A DNA stretch of 64,000 bases, taken from positions 22,933,545-22,997,544 of the forward strand of contig NC_046610.1 in assembly GCF_900324465.2 (NCBI RefSeq), written 5' to 3'. The notes under the pieces were generated by a model that had not been told where the DNA came from, ran no database searches, and saw nothing but the letters and a program-made list of their open reading frames with translations. Made by a program: the position numbers and the translations under genes. Positions within the stretch are counted from its first letter, which is position 1; each line of letters starts with the position of its first letter. Below are positions 50,501-62,052 of this stretch, piece after piece. The DNA comes from Anabas testudineus (lineage: Eukaryota > Chordata > Actinopteri > Anabantiformes > Anabantidae).

Positions 50501-51450
50501 CTCTCTCTGAACCAGGTACCTGATTCATGAGTGATAAACAGGGTGTGGAGAGCAGAGCTCACCAAGAAACCTAGAGTGTTACCAAGAAATAACTACTAAT
50601 GAAACATGTCTGACTGGATCCTTCTCTTAGTTAACAGATGTTGTGCTTAGTAGAGAAAATAAAAAACGTGATGGAAATATTTCTTATTCCAGATTCAAAC
50701 TAATTATATAGGTCAGTCAGTTGAAAAACTTTAGCAACAAAAAAGATGACCTTCTCTGATGGTCCAGAAAAAGCTAATGTCAAACAACCGAAGCAAGACA
50801 TTTCTCTGCATGCAAATGCTTATGGACACAAACATGACGAGGTGCTCTGCATTGTTAAGTTTGATTTATGGAAGGATGTGATGGTGATGGTGATGGTGAT
50901 GATCATGATGATGATGATGATGAGACTTATTTTTAATTAGACTGTTTATGAAAAACGAGTTGTGGGTGGGGGGAAAAAAATGCGTGATTAAAAGCTGTCA
51001 GGAGCAACAGAGGGTGCAAATTACCTCTTCAGAAAGGCTTCACTATGCTTTACTTAATTTAAACTTTTATAAAGATTTTTTTTTAAATTTCAGTTAAATT
51101 CAATTCTTATATCAACAAATATCAAGTTCAACCTAACTAACTAAAACCCACAGAGGAGGTATTTTTGTCCCCAGGCATGGTTTAGGTTCTGCTGCGATCC
51201 AGTGAGTCCACACACATGGAATGGGTGACATCGCTCTAATGAAAAGGTGAAACCGAGGGATGGAAGAATGTGCTTGATGGTAGGTGGAAGGTGGTTCAAT
51301 CCTTGTTACCTGCATGTTGGGGAGGGGGCGGGGCAGGGTGCCAGCACACGACCTCCGCTCCTCCTCCAAAGCTCGGCTCAGCATCTCAAACTGCCTCTCC
51401 TGCTCCCGCACCGAGGCCAGCAGGGAGGCCGTACTTGCACACTGCTCCAT
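38069..51450 (-). CDS. ctnnd1: Catenin delta-1 (p120-catenin)
   Basis: This armadillo-repeat protein binds the cadherin juxtamembrane tail, stabilises adherens junctions and tunes Rho GTPases. Coding exons: 51310-51450, 49045-49119, 48821-48946, 48321-48613, 48086-48176, 47788-47975, 47197-47449, 46811-46882, 46087-46237, 45588-45789, 43161-43278, 42865-43021, 42062-42079, 41657-41722, 41390-41517, 41031-41181, 40689-40884, 40394-40587, 39720-39767, 39541-39623 and 38069-38077. They total 2760 bases (919 aa with exon C; human 939-968), all in phase. An in-frame TGA directly precedes the start codon. The N-terminus has a coiled coil ([18 protein letters not shown]), and [20 protein letters not shown] keeps the tyrosine-rich regulatory region. 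The arm domain starts at [20 protein letters not shown] and includes [10 protein letters not shown]. The last exon adds only Lys-Asn-stop, like the Lys-Ile-stop of mammals. Introns of the region hold microsatellites, a LINE tail and a tRNA-like fragment, listed separately. Confidence 0.96.
40140..40290 (-). mobile_element. 3' tail of an L2/Maui-type LINE in a ctnnd1 intron
   Basis: On the minus strand the sequence reads CACTGTAAAGTACCTTGAGA, then TAACTTCTGTTGGGAATTGG and CGCTATACAAAT. This is nearly the same tail as the copy ending at 8546. Only the non-coding 3' end is left. It lies between the exons at 39767 and 40394 and runs in the gene's direction. Confidence 0.7.
41787..41845 (+). repeat. 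tRNA-like fragment, probably a SINE head
   Basis: GGCTGGATAGTGTAATGGTA resembles a tRNA D-arm with the polymerase III A box. After the anticodon-like stretch, GTGAGACTGGGATT may be a decayed B box. There is no closing acceptor stem and the T-arm is poor, so it is not a working tRNA gene. It lies in a ctnnd1 intron next to short GTTAA repeats (about 41757-41775). Confidence 0.35.
42062..42079 (-). other. ctnnd1: Exon C of ctnnd1, 18-nt alternative microexon
   Basis: It lies between an acceptor (CTACAG) and a donor (GTAAGC) and encodes DEWFSK plus part of a Gly codon. Human exon C encodes the matching DEWFSR and interrupts a basic nuclear-localisation stretch. Without the exon the fish protein would read RKGKGRKD across the join, and with it RKGKDEWFSKGRKD. 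Being 18 bases, it can be skipped without a frame change. Confidence 0.88.
47606..47690. repeat. (CACTA)17 pentamer array
   Basis: Seventeen perfect tandem copies of CACTA lie in the ctnnd1 intron, about 100 bases upstream (in + coordinates) of the exon at 47788. The perfection suggests recent expansion and length variation between individuals. Confidence 0.97.
50875..50924. repeat. (GATGGT)/(ATG)n microsatellite
   Basis: A short run of GATGGT followed by GATGAT-type triplets lies in a ctnnd1 intron. Confidence 0.85.
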
Positions 51451-54400
51451 TCACACACTGAGAGCAGAGGACAGGACAGGACAGGGTCAACACCAGAGAG
51501 CAAGAAGATTCAACCAACACCGGGACTTCAAAGAACAAACAGAATCCCCCTACAAGTAGACACATTTAAAGAGAAGCCTTTGCACAGTGCACATCTGGGA
51601 AGGCGCAGAGTGGCAAAGTGCTAATGAAGTAGTTATTTAGAGGTTACAAAGCAGCAGGAGCTGACATAAGGTGGATAAGCAAGGGAAGATAAATGGGGGA
51701 AAAGAGAACGAGAGAAATAAAGAAGCAAGAGCAGAAAAATGTGACTATACACAAAAGCCAGGGAGAGTGTACAGCATGCATACAGAAACAGCTCACTACC
51801 TCAGCTAAAAAAACAGAAGCAAACTGCAGCCACTTTTTAAGTGGGTGTCTTCACCTTCTGCTACACAGTAAAAATAGCAAGAAAGTGAGATACAAGACGA
51901 GAGACAATTACTGCAGGTTTTCAGCTGCAGCACACAGAGCTTGTTAGCACTTCTTCGTTTCGAGAAGATGGAGAAAGTGAGGAAGGAAAAAGGGAGTCGA
52001 GATGCGAGTGCATTCATGGGAGTTGTCAGCGAAGTTTGAGGCATAGTGAGAGAGGGTGTGCTTTCCACACCAGGGAGCTGGCAGTCCATGTTTCTTTGAC
52101 ATCAGTATGTTCAACACTGTTCTCTTACCTTATCATTTTTACATACATTTTTACTTACTCGTCTATGATAACTGATTGTAACAAGAGATGAACACTATTT
52201 CTTTACAGCCTGGCTGCTATTATCTCTACAAACGTAAAGGAAATAGCAAAAAAGGTCATAAAAACAGGAACTGGACTATTAACTTTACATTATGCTTTAG
52301 ACTTTTAATCAGTGATCCAGAGCAAATTAGAGTAGCATCAACTAGTCTTACTGCATTGAAAGCATCAAAACAAGAAGTTAGTGAAGTAGAAATATCCTGG
52401 CACTAAACTTTAAGACATTAGACAAAGAGATAACAAAACTACAGTGTTTATTCTGCTCAATGATGTCTCACAAGTATTAATCACCACCATTTGTTTTAGT
52501 TTCAGAAAAGAGAAAAAAAATATGTCTGAATGTTGCTACACTAGCTAGTATCAGAGATATTTTAGTTCAAGAAAGGTAAAGAGACATTTGATATTATTCA
52601 TGTACACATACTCCCCAAACTACAACTAAAGACGGAGAGTAAAGCTGTCCTTTAGGACTACGGCGAGATCAAATCTAGATAAAAAGATTCAACTGATTAT
52701 TTTTTTTCCACTCTGCTTGCCTATGCATTTTTATAACTTTTTAAACTTCTCCACCCATCCTGACCTGTTCCTCACCTATCATGCATTGTTTAATGACTTT
52801 TCAAATGCAAAGGGAGTGCTTGATATGCTACACCAGAATGTTTAAGGCAATACAACAAACTGCAACATGTGTTTCAAAATAACCAGAAGAATTACATAAG
52901 TGTTAAATGTGGTAGCAATAAATCATGATATGGCATCATATAATACCAGTGAGTTAGAAAGCAGCAATACGGCAATGAGACTGCAAAAAGTAATGAGATA
53001 ACAGCAAAGAAACCAATGAGGAAAGTTTCATTTGAAAGAAATGTGGCTTAAACACAAGCCACAGATGACCTAAGCCTAAATTACAGAGGTATGATAATAA
53101 GCAAACATCACTCCAACATAAATTAAGACAATGACAAAGTCCTTTCACTCTGACTTCCTCAACAGAGACACGGGCAAGAGAGGGAATCTAATGAAGATTA
53201 CTTTAGCAGAGTCTGTCTAATAATAGGATGACATGAGCATGGCTCGTCTCCAAACCAGAGAAAAAACCATTTTCAACTTCAAAGTTTACTGAGTCATGTA
53301 GAACAAAATCTGCTCTCCATTCCCGCACACAGGACTGGCTGAGGGAACAAAGACTCCTGTATTATGTCTGAGTGTGCACATAACGCCAGCATGAGTATGT
53401 GCTCACATCTGTGTGAGGGCGAGTGATTGTGTATGTGGGTCAGAGACTAAATAAAGGTGGCAAGTGTGTGTGGCTGATGTTGGTTTTATCCTTGAATACT
53501 CAAACAGAGCTGGGGCAATGATTCTGGTAAAGTTATTGTTGGACTGTTTTTTCCATTTTTGTGCAAAATAAAAACACACCTAAGCCATAAAAAAAAAAAA
53601 AAGAACGAAAGAAAAAAAAAAATCCACACACACGCTTTCACACACAGCTATTGTCATACATTCCAGTGAGATTTAGCGTGTCATATCCTGTCTCAGCTGT
53701 TGGAAGCTGTCCTAATAAGGGAGCCCTTCACTCTTTCACTGTGCTGCTCTCATCTGTCTGTCACACTAACATTTTTCCCTTCCCAACTAAACCCTTCAAT
53801 CCTGGAGAGAGAGTGGGCGCTGTTACTTTCTCTGACCCAATCAGGGCGGCCCACCACAAACTGAGAAAGTGCTTTTTTAGTGGATAATGCTCACAAACTG
53901 AAACATGGTTTAAAAAGTGTGTGTTTAAACTTAAGCCAATACCTTGACATACCAACAGAACTTTGTGAAGAGAAGCAAATGTAACTCAATGTGACAGCAA
54001 GCTAGAAATAAATGTTTGTTGTGTCATGAAGGTTGCCTGTAGCAGCTGTCAAGTTTTACATTAGGGACTATGAAATTCAACTTGACAATGAAGTACTGAC
54101 TGCACACATCATATACGTCAGCATAACACAGTCTGAACTGTTCTTTACAGCTCTGTCAAAACATCCAAGACAGTTTCTTGTGTCTCACAACAACAGACAG
54201 TACCACACAACTTCTACAGCAATGTGTGTCCCACTGCTAATATTCTTGATGTGGCACACTGCTTTGTGCAGTGTGTTTATGAGAGTCTTTTAAATGGCTT
54301 TAGCGACTCAAAGCGCAGGCATCAGCCATTAATCTATTGTAAGACCATTAGCAGCAACACTAAATCGTATCTGTTAATGGGACAGTCCTGGAATTACACT

Positions 54401-54623
54401 GCTAAGCCACTTACCACCCCGAGCAAACACACAACATAGACAAACACACACTGATAGTGGCCACCACCCACTGAAACTTTACACACTCACAGACTGTCTA
54501 CTTCCCACTAATCATTGAGACTGCGGTCTATTTCCTCGTTATCATATCCTATCATTGCTATTTCAGCAACTTGGTGACTGGTGGTTGTGGCAGGCTCACA
54601 TAGATTCTTCCCCTGTCCAAACG

Positions 54624-54624
<1 letters not shown>

Positions 54625-54668
<44 letters not shown>
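54625..54668. repeat. (CA)n microsatellite
   Basis: This is a 44-base CA run in the first intron of ctnnd1. Confidence 0.95.
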
Positions 54669-54670
<2 letters not shown>

Positions 54671-57199
54671 AGCTGTGATGCCACTTAGGCAAATAATCAC
54701 AACTAAATGCCTAATCCAAACCCTAACTTAATTCTATCCTAAAACCATGTATCAACCCACAAACACCTCTTCCAAGTGAGCACTGACTGAAAGTTCTTCA
54801 CAATTAGGGTTTCAAACTACATTTTGTCAACACAGAAAGACATGCACACATAGCTGAGGTGAAGCTATGGTAAAATGCTGTTGTGGCTTGGCAAAGTGCT
54901 CCGCTGACTCAGCCTCATTTGAATGGTCACATAGAGATTTGGCCTGTGTGTGTTTTGTGTGTTAATCTTGGCTCACATCCAACTACTACTGCCTTTACCT
55001 ATCCTTACTTAAAACCATGAAACCCCATCACTACCCCACTCCCACGTGGCCTACAGTGTAGGCACAGTGTGGTATCCCACTGGGTATGCCCAACAACACT
55101 ACATGGGCATTAGCGTGTTGACATTAGCTGAATATTATCCAAGTTTAAGTTCTAGATATGGCCAAATACATACTATCGCACTCTTCACTTGCACGCCTTG
55201 TGCAGTTGCTAATATGAAAAATTATCCAACTAAAAAAACAAAAAACAAAACAACAAAAAAACCTACATTCAGCAGCCTGTAATAATTTACTACTGGTAAA
55301 CTGTAAACAGAGTGTTACCACCGCTTAACAAGGAAGTTGGTTAAATTGCTGCAATGAAGACCATAAAAGTGCAAACTCGCACTCCACCTTTTCCAAGAAT
55401 TTAACTACCAGTACTAAGGTAGAGTACTGTACGGCTAGTTTCGCTTCAGCTTTAGATAAATCTGTGCGCTTTGATTTCAGTCTGTGTGTATTATTACAAA
55501 TCTCACATTACCAGCATGTACAGTGAACTGACGTGTACTCCCTGTTCAAATAAAAACAGTGCAGGTGTAGCCGTTAAAGGCAGAGAGAGAAAGAGGGATA
55601 AAATAAAGAGAGAGAGAGAGACTTAAAAGACAGACGGGGAGGAGGAGCAAATATGAGAAAAACCCCAGCTTCTGTGTGTCAGAGGGACACACCCGTGGTG
55701 TGCTCTGAAAGCCAGTCATTACAAAGAATCACAAATGATAGCCCTGGTTAAAGCAACTGGCTGAACAGCAAAACTTCAGCCCCCACAGACTACATGGTTA
55801 GGAATAAATTCTAGGCAGCAAAAGAAATGTCCAAATTATGATGTTTTTTCCTCTTTTGCTCATTCTTTTTACATGAAGGACATTTCTGAGCAAATAGCTT
55901 GTCCAGACTTGCTCACAATCTCTTCCATCTCTGTTCCAGCAGGTCAAAGCAGACATGCCCATGAGGTATTTGGACAAATATGCCATACGTGCAATCAGCT
56001 GACTGAATCAAACAAAATGAACAATTCTGTTACTTTAGACAAGCTGTCAAACACTGCTGTGCCTGGTTATCATTGAACAATTTGAACCCAGAAACTAAAA
56101 AAAGGTCATGACTGCACACTGAAAGAAACAAGCTTACGCCATAAGAGTGAGTCACTTAAGCAAATCCGGCCAGGTACCAAGTAATATAGCACCCGTTGAC
56201 ACTTACCTTACTCAGGTATGCTGAGAAGGTGTCTGTGTTGCAAATATCTAGACAAGGGACTAAATAATGAAGCAACAAACATGCCTGCTACCTTACCACA
56301 CCCCACACTTCCAGACCCATACAACAGGTTCTTGCTTTTGTCCCGGGATGCTTCCACCACCACCACAAACCATGTCTCCTTCCTCCTATACCCGGCAGAC
56401 CACATCAAACCACAGCTGCTGAAACACTGCGCATTGTGTTTTAAACTCACAAAATGAGCTAAAGTTAGTGGCGAGGTGGCAAAAAAACGAAAGCATAGTC
56501 ACCTAGAAAGCACCGTGCGGCTCCAGTGTCGCAGATAATGAGAAGGAGTGGGCGTTTCAGGTATGGCACATAATAGGAGATTGATAAGTAAGCAGAGACT
56601 GGACTTTGACTTTTAGCTTACGGTCTGTGACGCGGCGGGCTGAGCACTCACTTCCGTGTAGGCACACCTGTCCTGAATGTCCCACCAGGTCAGAGAAAGT
56701 GGCGAAAATGTCTCAGAAACAACTGCGGATCCATCATGAAGCAAATCAAACCGAAAAGACTCAGTGTCTAATGTTACAGTGGGAAACACTTCCCATCGAG
56801 CCACACATAAATAAACCGCTATTCGCTATAAACGCCGTGTTAGTTGGACAGTGTACAGTTTCAGTCGTCTTATTATATTCTAGTTGTACCTACAGGCGCG
56901 ACTTTTGTGAAACTTTTCCCAAGTCTCACTCTGGAGACGTTATTCATCAAGCTAGCGTGTGCATTACACCAGCGCTAGCTAAATTAGCTTGTGCTATGAT
57001 GGCTAGCTTTGTTACGCTGCGTTTACAACAACCAAGTAAAAAAAAAAAAACACTCGTCTTTCAGCCTACAACAACTCCCAAACAGCTTTGCTTGAGCGTA
57101 AAACGCCGTGAGACAAACCATTACCGATTCCGAAGACTGTTATGCTTGTTTTTCAAAGTCCATAAGTGTTGGCGAGGTGGACTCGGGCCTAGCCGACCG

Positions 57200-57223
57200 C
57201 TGCTGCTGCTGCTGCTGCTGCTG
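57200..57223. repeat. (CTG)8 triplet run, CAG on the ctnnd1 strand
   Basis: Eight perfect triplets lie in the probable promoter or leader region of ctnnd1. If transcribed, the RNA carries (CAG)8 upstream of the start codon. Confidence 0.9.
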
Positions 57224-57550
57224 ACACAATCCAAACCGCGACCCGCAGGCTCGCACCGAGCAGCGAGTTGGGATGAGACAACAACAAAAAAAACAAAAAG
57301 GAAAGAAACCCCTCAGCACGGCCGAACAAGCGCCGTAAAACTGAACAAACACACTGTCCGCCGCAGGGCGAGAGCACTCACTGTGAAGACGGAGAAAACA
57401 CCCACCTATGTAATTTCCTATCTTCCCTGTGTCGGGGCTTGTTGTTCACTTGTCTCTGCGCTTCCTCTCCGCTGGGGGGAGGAGGCTGGAGAGAGGAGGG
57501 GAGAGACTGGAGGAGCCGCTGAACTGTCTAATCTGCAACACTACATGCTC

Positions 57551-58227
57551 TAGGACAGTGTTACACATGTTGTTGGTTACATCAGCTGACACAGCAGTGC
57601 CATAAAACGCATTGAGGATTCTAGGTGGCTTTCAATTCATAGGAATACTATTAAATCTTTAGTAAATAATAAAACATACATGGTCACTTTGATCTATCTT
57701 ACTCCAGCATGAAGACAAAGAGAAGTTCTCATTTGGATGATGGCACAGTTCAGCCTATATGGCTTGATACCAAATCAACACTTTGATTATTATCACTACT
57801 ATTGTTATTATATTTCAGGTTCCATGCACCAAACACTAAAGACATACAGCTGTCCTCTAACATTAACAATGCCACATGTGTAGAAAGTTCTGATATTGCC
57901 CTCATGTGGTAACAACATAGAAGCACTGCTGTCACAATAAATAATTCACCTGGCAAGAATGAAATGGAACCAGGTTAAACTTCACACTTGAGTAAATGCC
58001 TCTTTCCACTACTATGACGTATTTGTGACACAGTTTGAGATCATTATGCTTAATTTGAGTATTTCTGTTAGATAATGTTTTCTATCGTATGGATAATTTA
58101 CACCAGTATACAAAATATAGTTTCTATTCCACCGTGAAATTAACAGCTGTAGTTACCGTGCTGTTTTACTTCCAATATATATAGAAGTGAGTCAGCAAGT
58201 AATGCATGACCTCAATAATAAACATAC
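57551..58227. other. Intergenic between ctnnd1 and the Tc1 copy
   Basis: AT-rich sequence with no recognised gene or signal. Confidence 0.55.
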
Positions 58228-58985
58228 ACTGCCCGTCCCAAGTCACCACCTGGATTTAACTAAGCCAATATTACCTATTTGCTTGGTTAGGCCTCTTATT
58301 GCATAATAACCGCAGAGATGATTATTTCTCAGCAGCCATTAGGTTATTAAACCCAAACTGATGCAGTGAGTAGATTCTCATTTCTTAAACAACCGTATTG
58401 GAAGACACATCCTGTGGTCATGGAAAAGATGTTAATCTATTATAGAAGGGTCCAATTATTGGCAAGGATCAAGCAAAGAAAACATTTAAGACATTGATGA
58501 AACTACTACTAAAACTGGGTTAAGAACTGTCCAGTGGAAGAAGGTCATGTGGTCTAATGAGTCCAGATTTACCCTGTCCCAGAGTGATGAGCGCATCAGG
58601 GCATCATGTCTAGTGCCTACCGTACAAGCCCGTGGCAGCAGTGCTATGATCTGGGGTTGCTGCAGTTGGTCAGGTCTACATTCAGCAACGTTATGTGTTC
58701 AAAGAATGAGGTCAGCTGACTACCTGAATATACTGAATGATCAGGTTATTCCATCAATGGAATTTTTCTTCTCTGATGGCAGAGGCACATGCCAGTATTC
58801 ATCGAGCTCAAATTGTGAATGGTGCGTGAGTGGTTCAGGGAGCATGACACATCATTTTCACACATGGATTGGCCACCACAGAGTCCAGACCTTAACCCTA
58901 TTGAGCATCTGTGAGATGTGCTGTTGAAGACTTTGCACAGCGGTCCGACTCTACTATCATCAATACAAGATCTTGGTGAAAAATG
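58228..58985 (+). mobile_element. Tc1-like DNA transposon, internally deleted
   Basis: The left end, ACACTGCCCGTCCCAAGTCA, is the family's terminal-repeat sequence. The start of the transposase follows in decayed form ([12 protein letters not shown]-like, about 58450-58500). It jumps directly into [18 protein letters not shown] at about 58545, so roughly 400 bases of the DNA-binding and linker part are missing. Then come [39 protein letters not shown] and a frameshifted [14 protein letters not shown] region. The right terminal repeat was not found. The copy cannot make transposase. Confidence 0.85.
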
Positions 58986-59883
58986 TAGATGGGCTGTGTG
59001 TTCTCTGTACCCTCCGGAAGTCTATGATCATGTAGTCACTGAGATGTAGGTTGTTACCCTTATGACTTGCCACTGTTTCCTGTCTTTATGCTTTGAGTTG
59101 CTGTAAAGGTTTCACATTTTTGCATATAGAAATAAGAGTTGTGCCACTCTCCAAAAATAACTTTATACATTTAAAAGTGCAGTGACTTAAAGCAAGTTAA
59201 GTAAGTGATGAGTTAATTAGTTCATTGAGGCAAAATACAATGTAGTGAGCAACGTCTAATTCAAGGTAGGTAGACTGCAAGTTTGAACTCGTTAACATCA
59301 AACATAAGGCGTCTCTTGCTCAACAAGTGGAGCTCAAAGGTTAACATAAAATGTTACTGCCAAAATAAGACTGTTATGTCAGTTAAGTTCATTATAATGG
59401 CTGTGATTACTTTTACCTTTACTGCTCTTTCCATTAGCTAAACCTGTTCACACACCCACCAGTGGGAGGTAGCCCCACTGATGTGTGGTTTCCCGTTAAA
59501 ACATAGGAAGAAACGTTAGAAACTGCTGTTATTTTACCTCTAAATATCAACAGTATATTTCTGTTATTCTTAAATGTTGTAGATTGCTGTTAATGTTTCT
59601 CAATGAAAACAAGAAACTCTACTGTATTGCTTTACAGCGTTTTATAAAAACAGTATACAAGGAAGGTGGAGTCATTTGTCTTTAAGTCAAAGAACTCCTA
59701 CTGACTTATTAACCAGGTTTAGGGCCTTTTTGTTAAATTAGTTTTATTTAAGTGAATTTTACAATGAACATCAATTAATTTTAGGTAATTTTATTGTCTG
59801 AACCAACACTGTTTGCGTTGTCAGTGTGTAGGCCTACTTAGCTAAAGCTAACCTTAGCAGTTACTGAAGTGTGTCACTAATCT
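58986..59883. other. Intergenic, no gene recognised
   Basis: Part of the left side may be a decayed end of the Tc1 copy. Otherwise it is AT-rich single-copy-looking sequence. Confidence 0.5.
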
Positions 59884-60690
59884 GCATACTCCTTGTTTTA
59901 AAATGTAACACACTCCTTGTTTTAAAATGTAACACACTCCTTGTTTTAAAATGTAACACACTCCTTGTTTTAAAATGTAACACACTCCTTGTTTTAAAAT
60001 GTAACACACTCCTTGTTTTAAAATGTAACACACTCCTTGTTTTAAATGTAACACACTCCTTGTTTTAAAATGTAACACACTCCTTGTTTTAAAATGTAAC
60101 ACACTCCTTGTTTTAAAATGTAACACGCTCCTTGTTTTAAAATGTAACACGCTCCTTGTTTTAAAATGTAACACACTCCTTGTTTTAAAATGTAACACGC
60201 TCCTTGTTTTAAAATGTAACACGCTCCTTGTTTTAAAATGTAACACGCTCCTTGTTTTAAAATGTAACACGCTCCTTGTTTTAAAATGTAACACACTCCT
60301 TGTTTTAAAATGTAACACACTCCTTGTTTTAAAATGTAACACACTCCTTGTTTTAAAATGTAACACGCTCCTTGTTTTAAAATGTAACACGCTCCTTGTT
60401 TTAAAATGTAACACACTCCTTGTTTTAAAATGTAACACACTCCTTGTTTTAAAATGTAACATACTCCTTGTTTTAAAATGTAACACACTCCTTGTTTTAA
60501 AATGTAACACACTCCTTGTTTTAAAATGTAACATACTTCTTGTTTTGTTAATGTAACATACTTCTTGTTTTAAAATGTAACATACTTCTTGTTTTGTTAA
60601 TGTAACACACTCCTTGTTTTAAAATGTAACACACTTCTTGTTTTAAAATGTAACACACTCCTTGTTTTTAAATGTAACACACTCTCTGTC
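59884..60690. repeat. 24-bp minisatellite, about 33 units
   Basis: The unit is TCCTTGTTTTAAAATGTAAC plus ACAC. Most units are identical. Variants are units ending ACGC (clustered in runs of one to four, about 60125-60400), units ending ATAC, one unit with a single-base loss near 60050, and at the right edge units with TTCTTG and TTTTGTTAATG. The edge units are the most diverged, as expected when an array turns over from its middle. Because 24 is a multiple of three, long open frames run through it (an octapeptide repeated), but nothing suggests that they are translated. Confidence 0.97.
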
Positions 60691-62052
60691 ACACATCCTG
60701 TGAAGTTAGAGCCCTGGGACAGAACTAGCACTGCAGGTGTAGTCGCTTCTGTATGTTTTCGAGTGAGGTTTGTCCATCTAACCTTAGAATTTTAGTTATT
60801 TCTGCTTGATAAATACATTTTGCAGCAGAAGAGCATTTGGAGCAAGATGATGTACTGCATAGGAAATGTATTTTCATCTGGGCTTGCTGCTGTCATTTCT
60901 ACCTACTACACCTTCAGTCTTCAGGACCAAGATTAAGCGGCATATACAATGAAATGTTCTAATGCTAATAATACAATTCATCCTTTAGTCCAATCCTAAG
61001 TGCTTACAGCAGTAAGTGACTATGACTATGTATTATTTGGACCTACTGCTCAGTGAGTTTTGTTGTTGTTTCATAGACAACTGGTCAAAAGTTGCAGAAA
61101 CACTGAAGATGCAGAAAAGGTCACCCACCACATACAAACCGGGGACACTGCAGTTATGTGGACTTGTAGCCAGAAATGAATGCACTTTGAATGGGACTTG
61201 ATATAGGTCAGATTGAAGTCAGCAGATCAAACAATTCATACATGCACACTCACACACTGACACACTTTGGCTACTCATTCACTCAGGCAGTCAGTCACTG
61301 ACTAAATCATTCACTGAGTCATTTACTCGATCACTTATTCAAAGTAATTCACTCAGTCAGTCACTCGCGTTCAGACTAACTACTTTGATAAGACTTTACT
61401 GTAGTTATGACTTAAAATGAGAATGTAAGGTTATTTGTCTGTAGGAGCGCCAGGCTTTGTTTGACAAAAAGATGAATAAAGAGAAACTCCTTTTATCATT
61501 TTTTAGCTGCAGGAGTAAAATAGAATTACAGCTTTTTGTTGTATTTACAAAAACAGTAGCAAACTGTTAATTTTGCAGTAACTTATTGGCAACTGTGCAG
61601 CCAGTCCTTTACTGTTTTTTAAAGGGACCCTTCATATGTGTGGATCACCTGGATATTAGGTGAGTTCATTCAACACACTGTTTTTAGTCTTTTTCGTATT
61701 AGGCATTAAAATCTAATGTAGACTCATACTGTGTTTAAAGATAATTGTTAATAAAACAAAAAACATTTATAGCTCATGCTGAGTGTTAATGATGAAATAT
61801 TATAAGAAACATCAGAATCTTAAATGTATGTTTATTCTTTATTCTAATTAAATCATGCATATCAAATACTATGAATATAGATACTACTCTGTGTAAGACT
61901 GATGTTACCAGTGTTTCATTCACTACCCTTCATGTTTTCTTGTGTGGATTTTACTTTTAGGAATGCATCATATAATACAATAACAAGCTACAACTTCCTC
62001 AGTGAAAAAAACTCTTTGACTCTTCTGGAAACCTGAAGATAGGTTGTGAATC
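60691..62052. other. Upstream region of slc43a3, with a short degenerate repeat
   Basis: A patch at about 61240-61375 repeats variants of CACTCAGTCAGT. A non-coding first exon and the promoter of slc43a3 are expected here but no clear TATA box was placed. The ATG at 62053 follows ordinary AT-rich sequence. Confidence 0.45.

Larger units (their letters stand above)
51451..57550 (-). promoter_or_regulatory. ctnnd1: 5' leader exons, first intron and promoter region of ctnnd1
   Basis: The coding exon begins at the acceptor with edge 51457 (CTCTCAG). Upstream on the minus strand three strong donors could end alternative leader exons: GTAAGTG with edge 56207, GTGAGTG with edge 56652 and GTGAGTG with edge 57382. 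The stretch around 57150-57520 is GC-rich with CpGs and no TATA box, like a broadly active promoter. The roughly 4.7 kb intron shows no other gene. Multiple first exons are known for mammalian CTNND1; their identity here is inferred. Confidence 0.5.

Noticed and set aside
56606-57553. 315-codon plus-strand open frame
   Set aside because: It lies antisense over the GC-rich ctnnd1 promoter and leader region, has no domain, and includes homopolymer and triplet runs.
59854-60534. Long minus-strand open frame of 226 codons with an eight-residue repeat
   Set aside because: It is a by-product of the 24-bp minisatellite; other frames of the same array are open too, and no start context, splice signal or domain supports a protein.
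60691-61375. CRISPR-like array in the CACTCAGT-rich patch
   Set aside because: The words are short, degenerate and not separated by unique spacers, and the genome is a vertebrate one.
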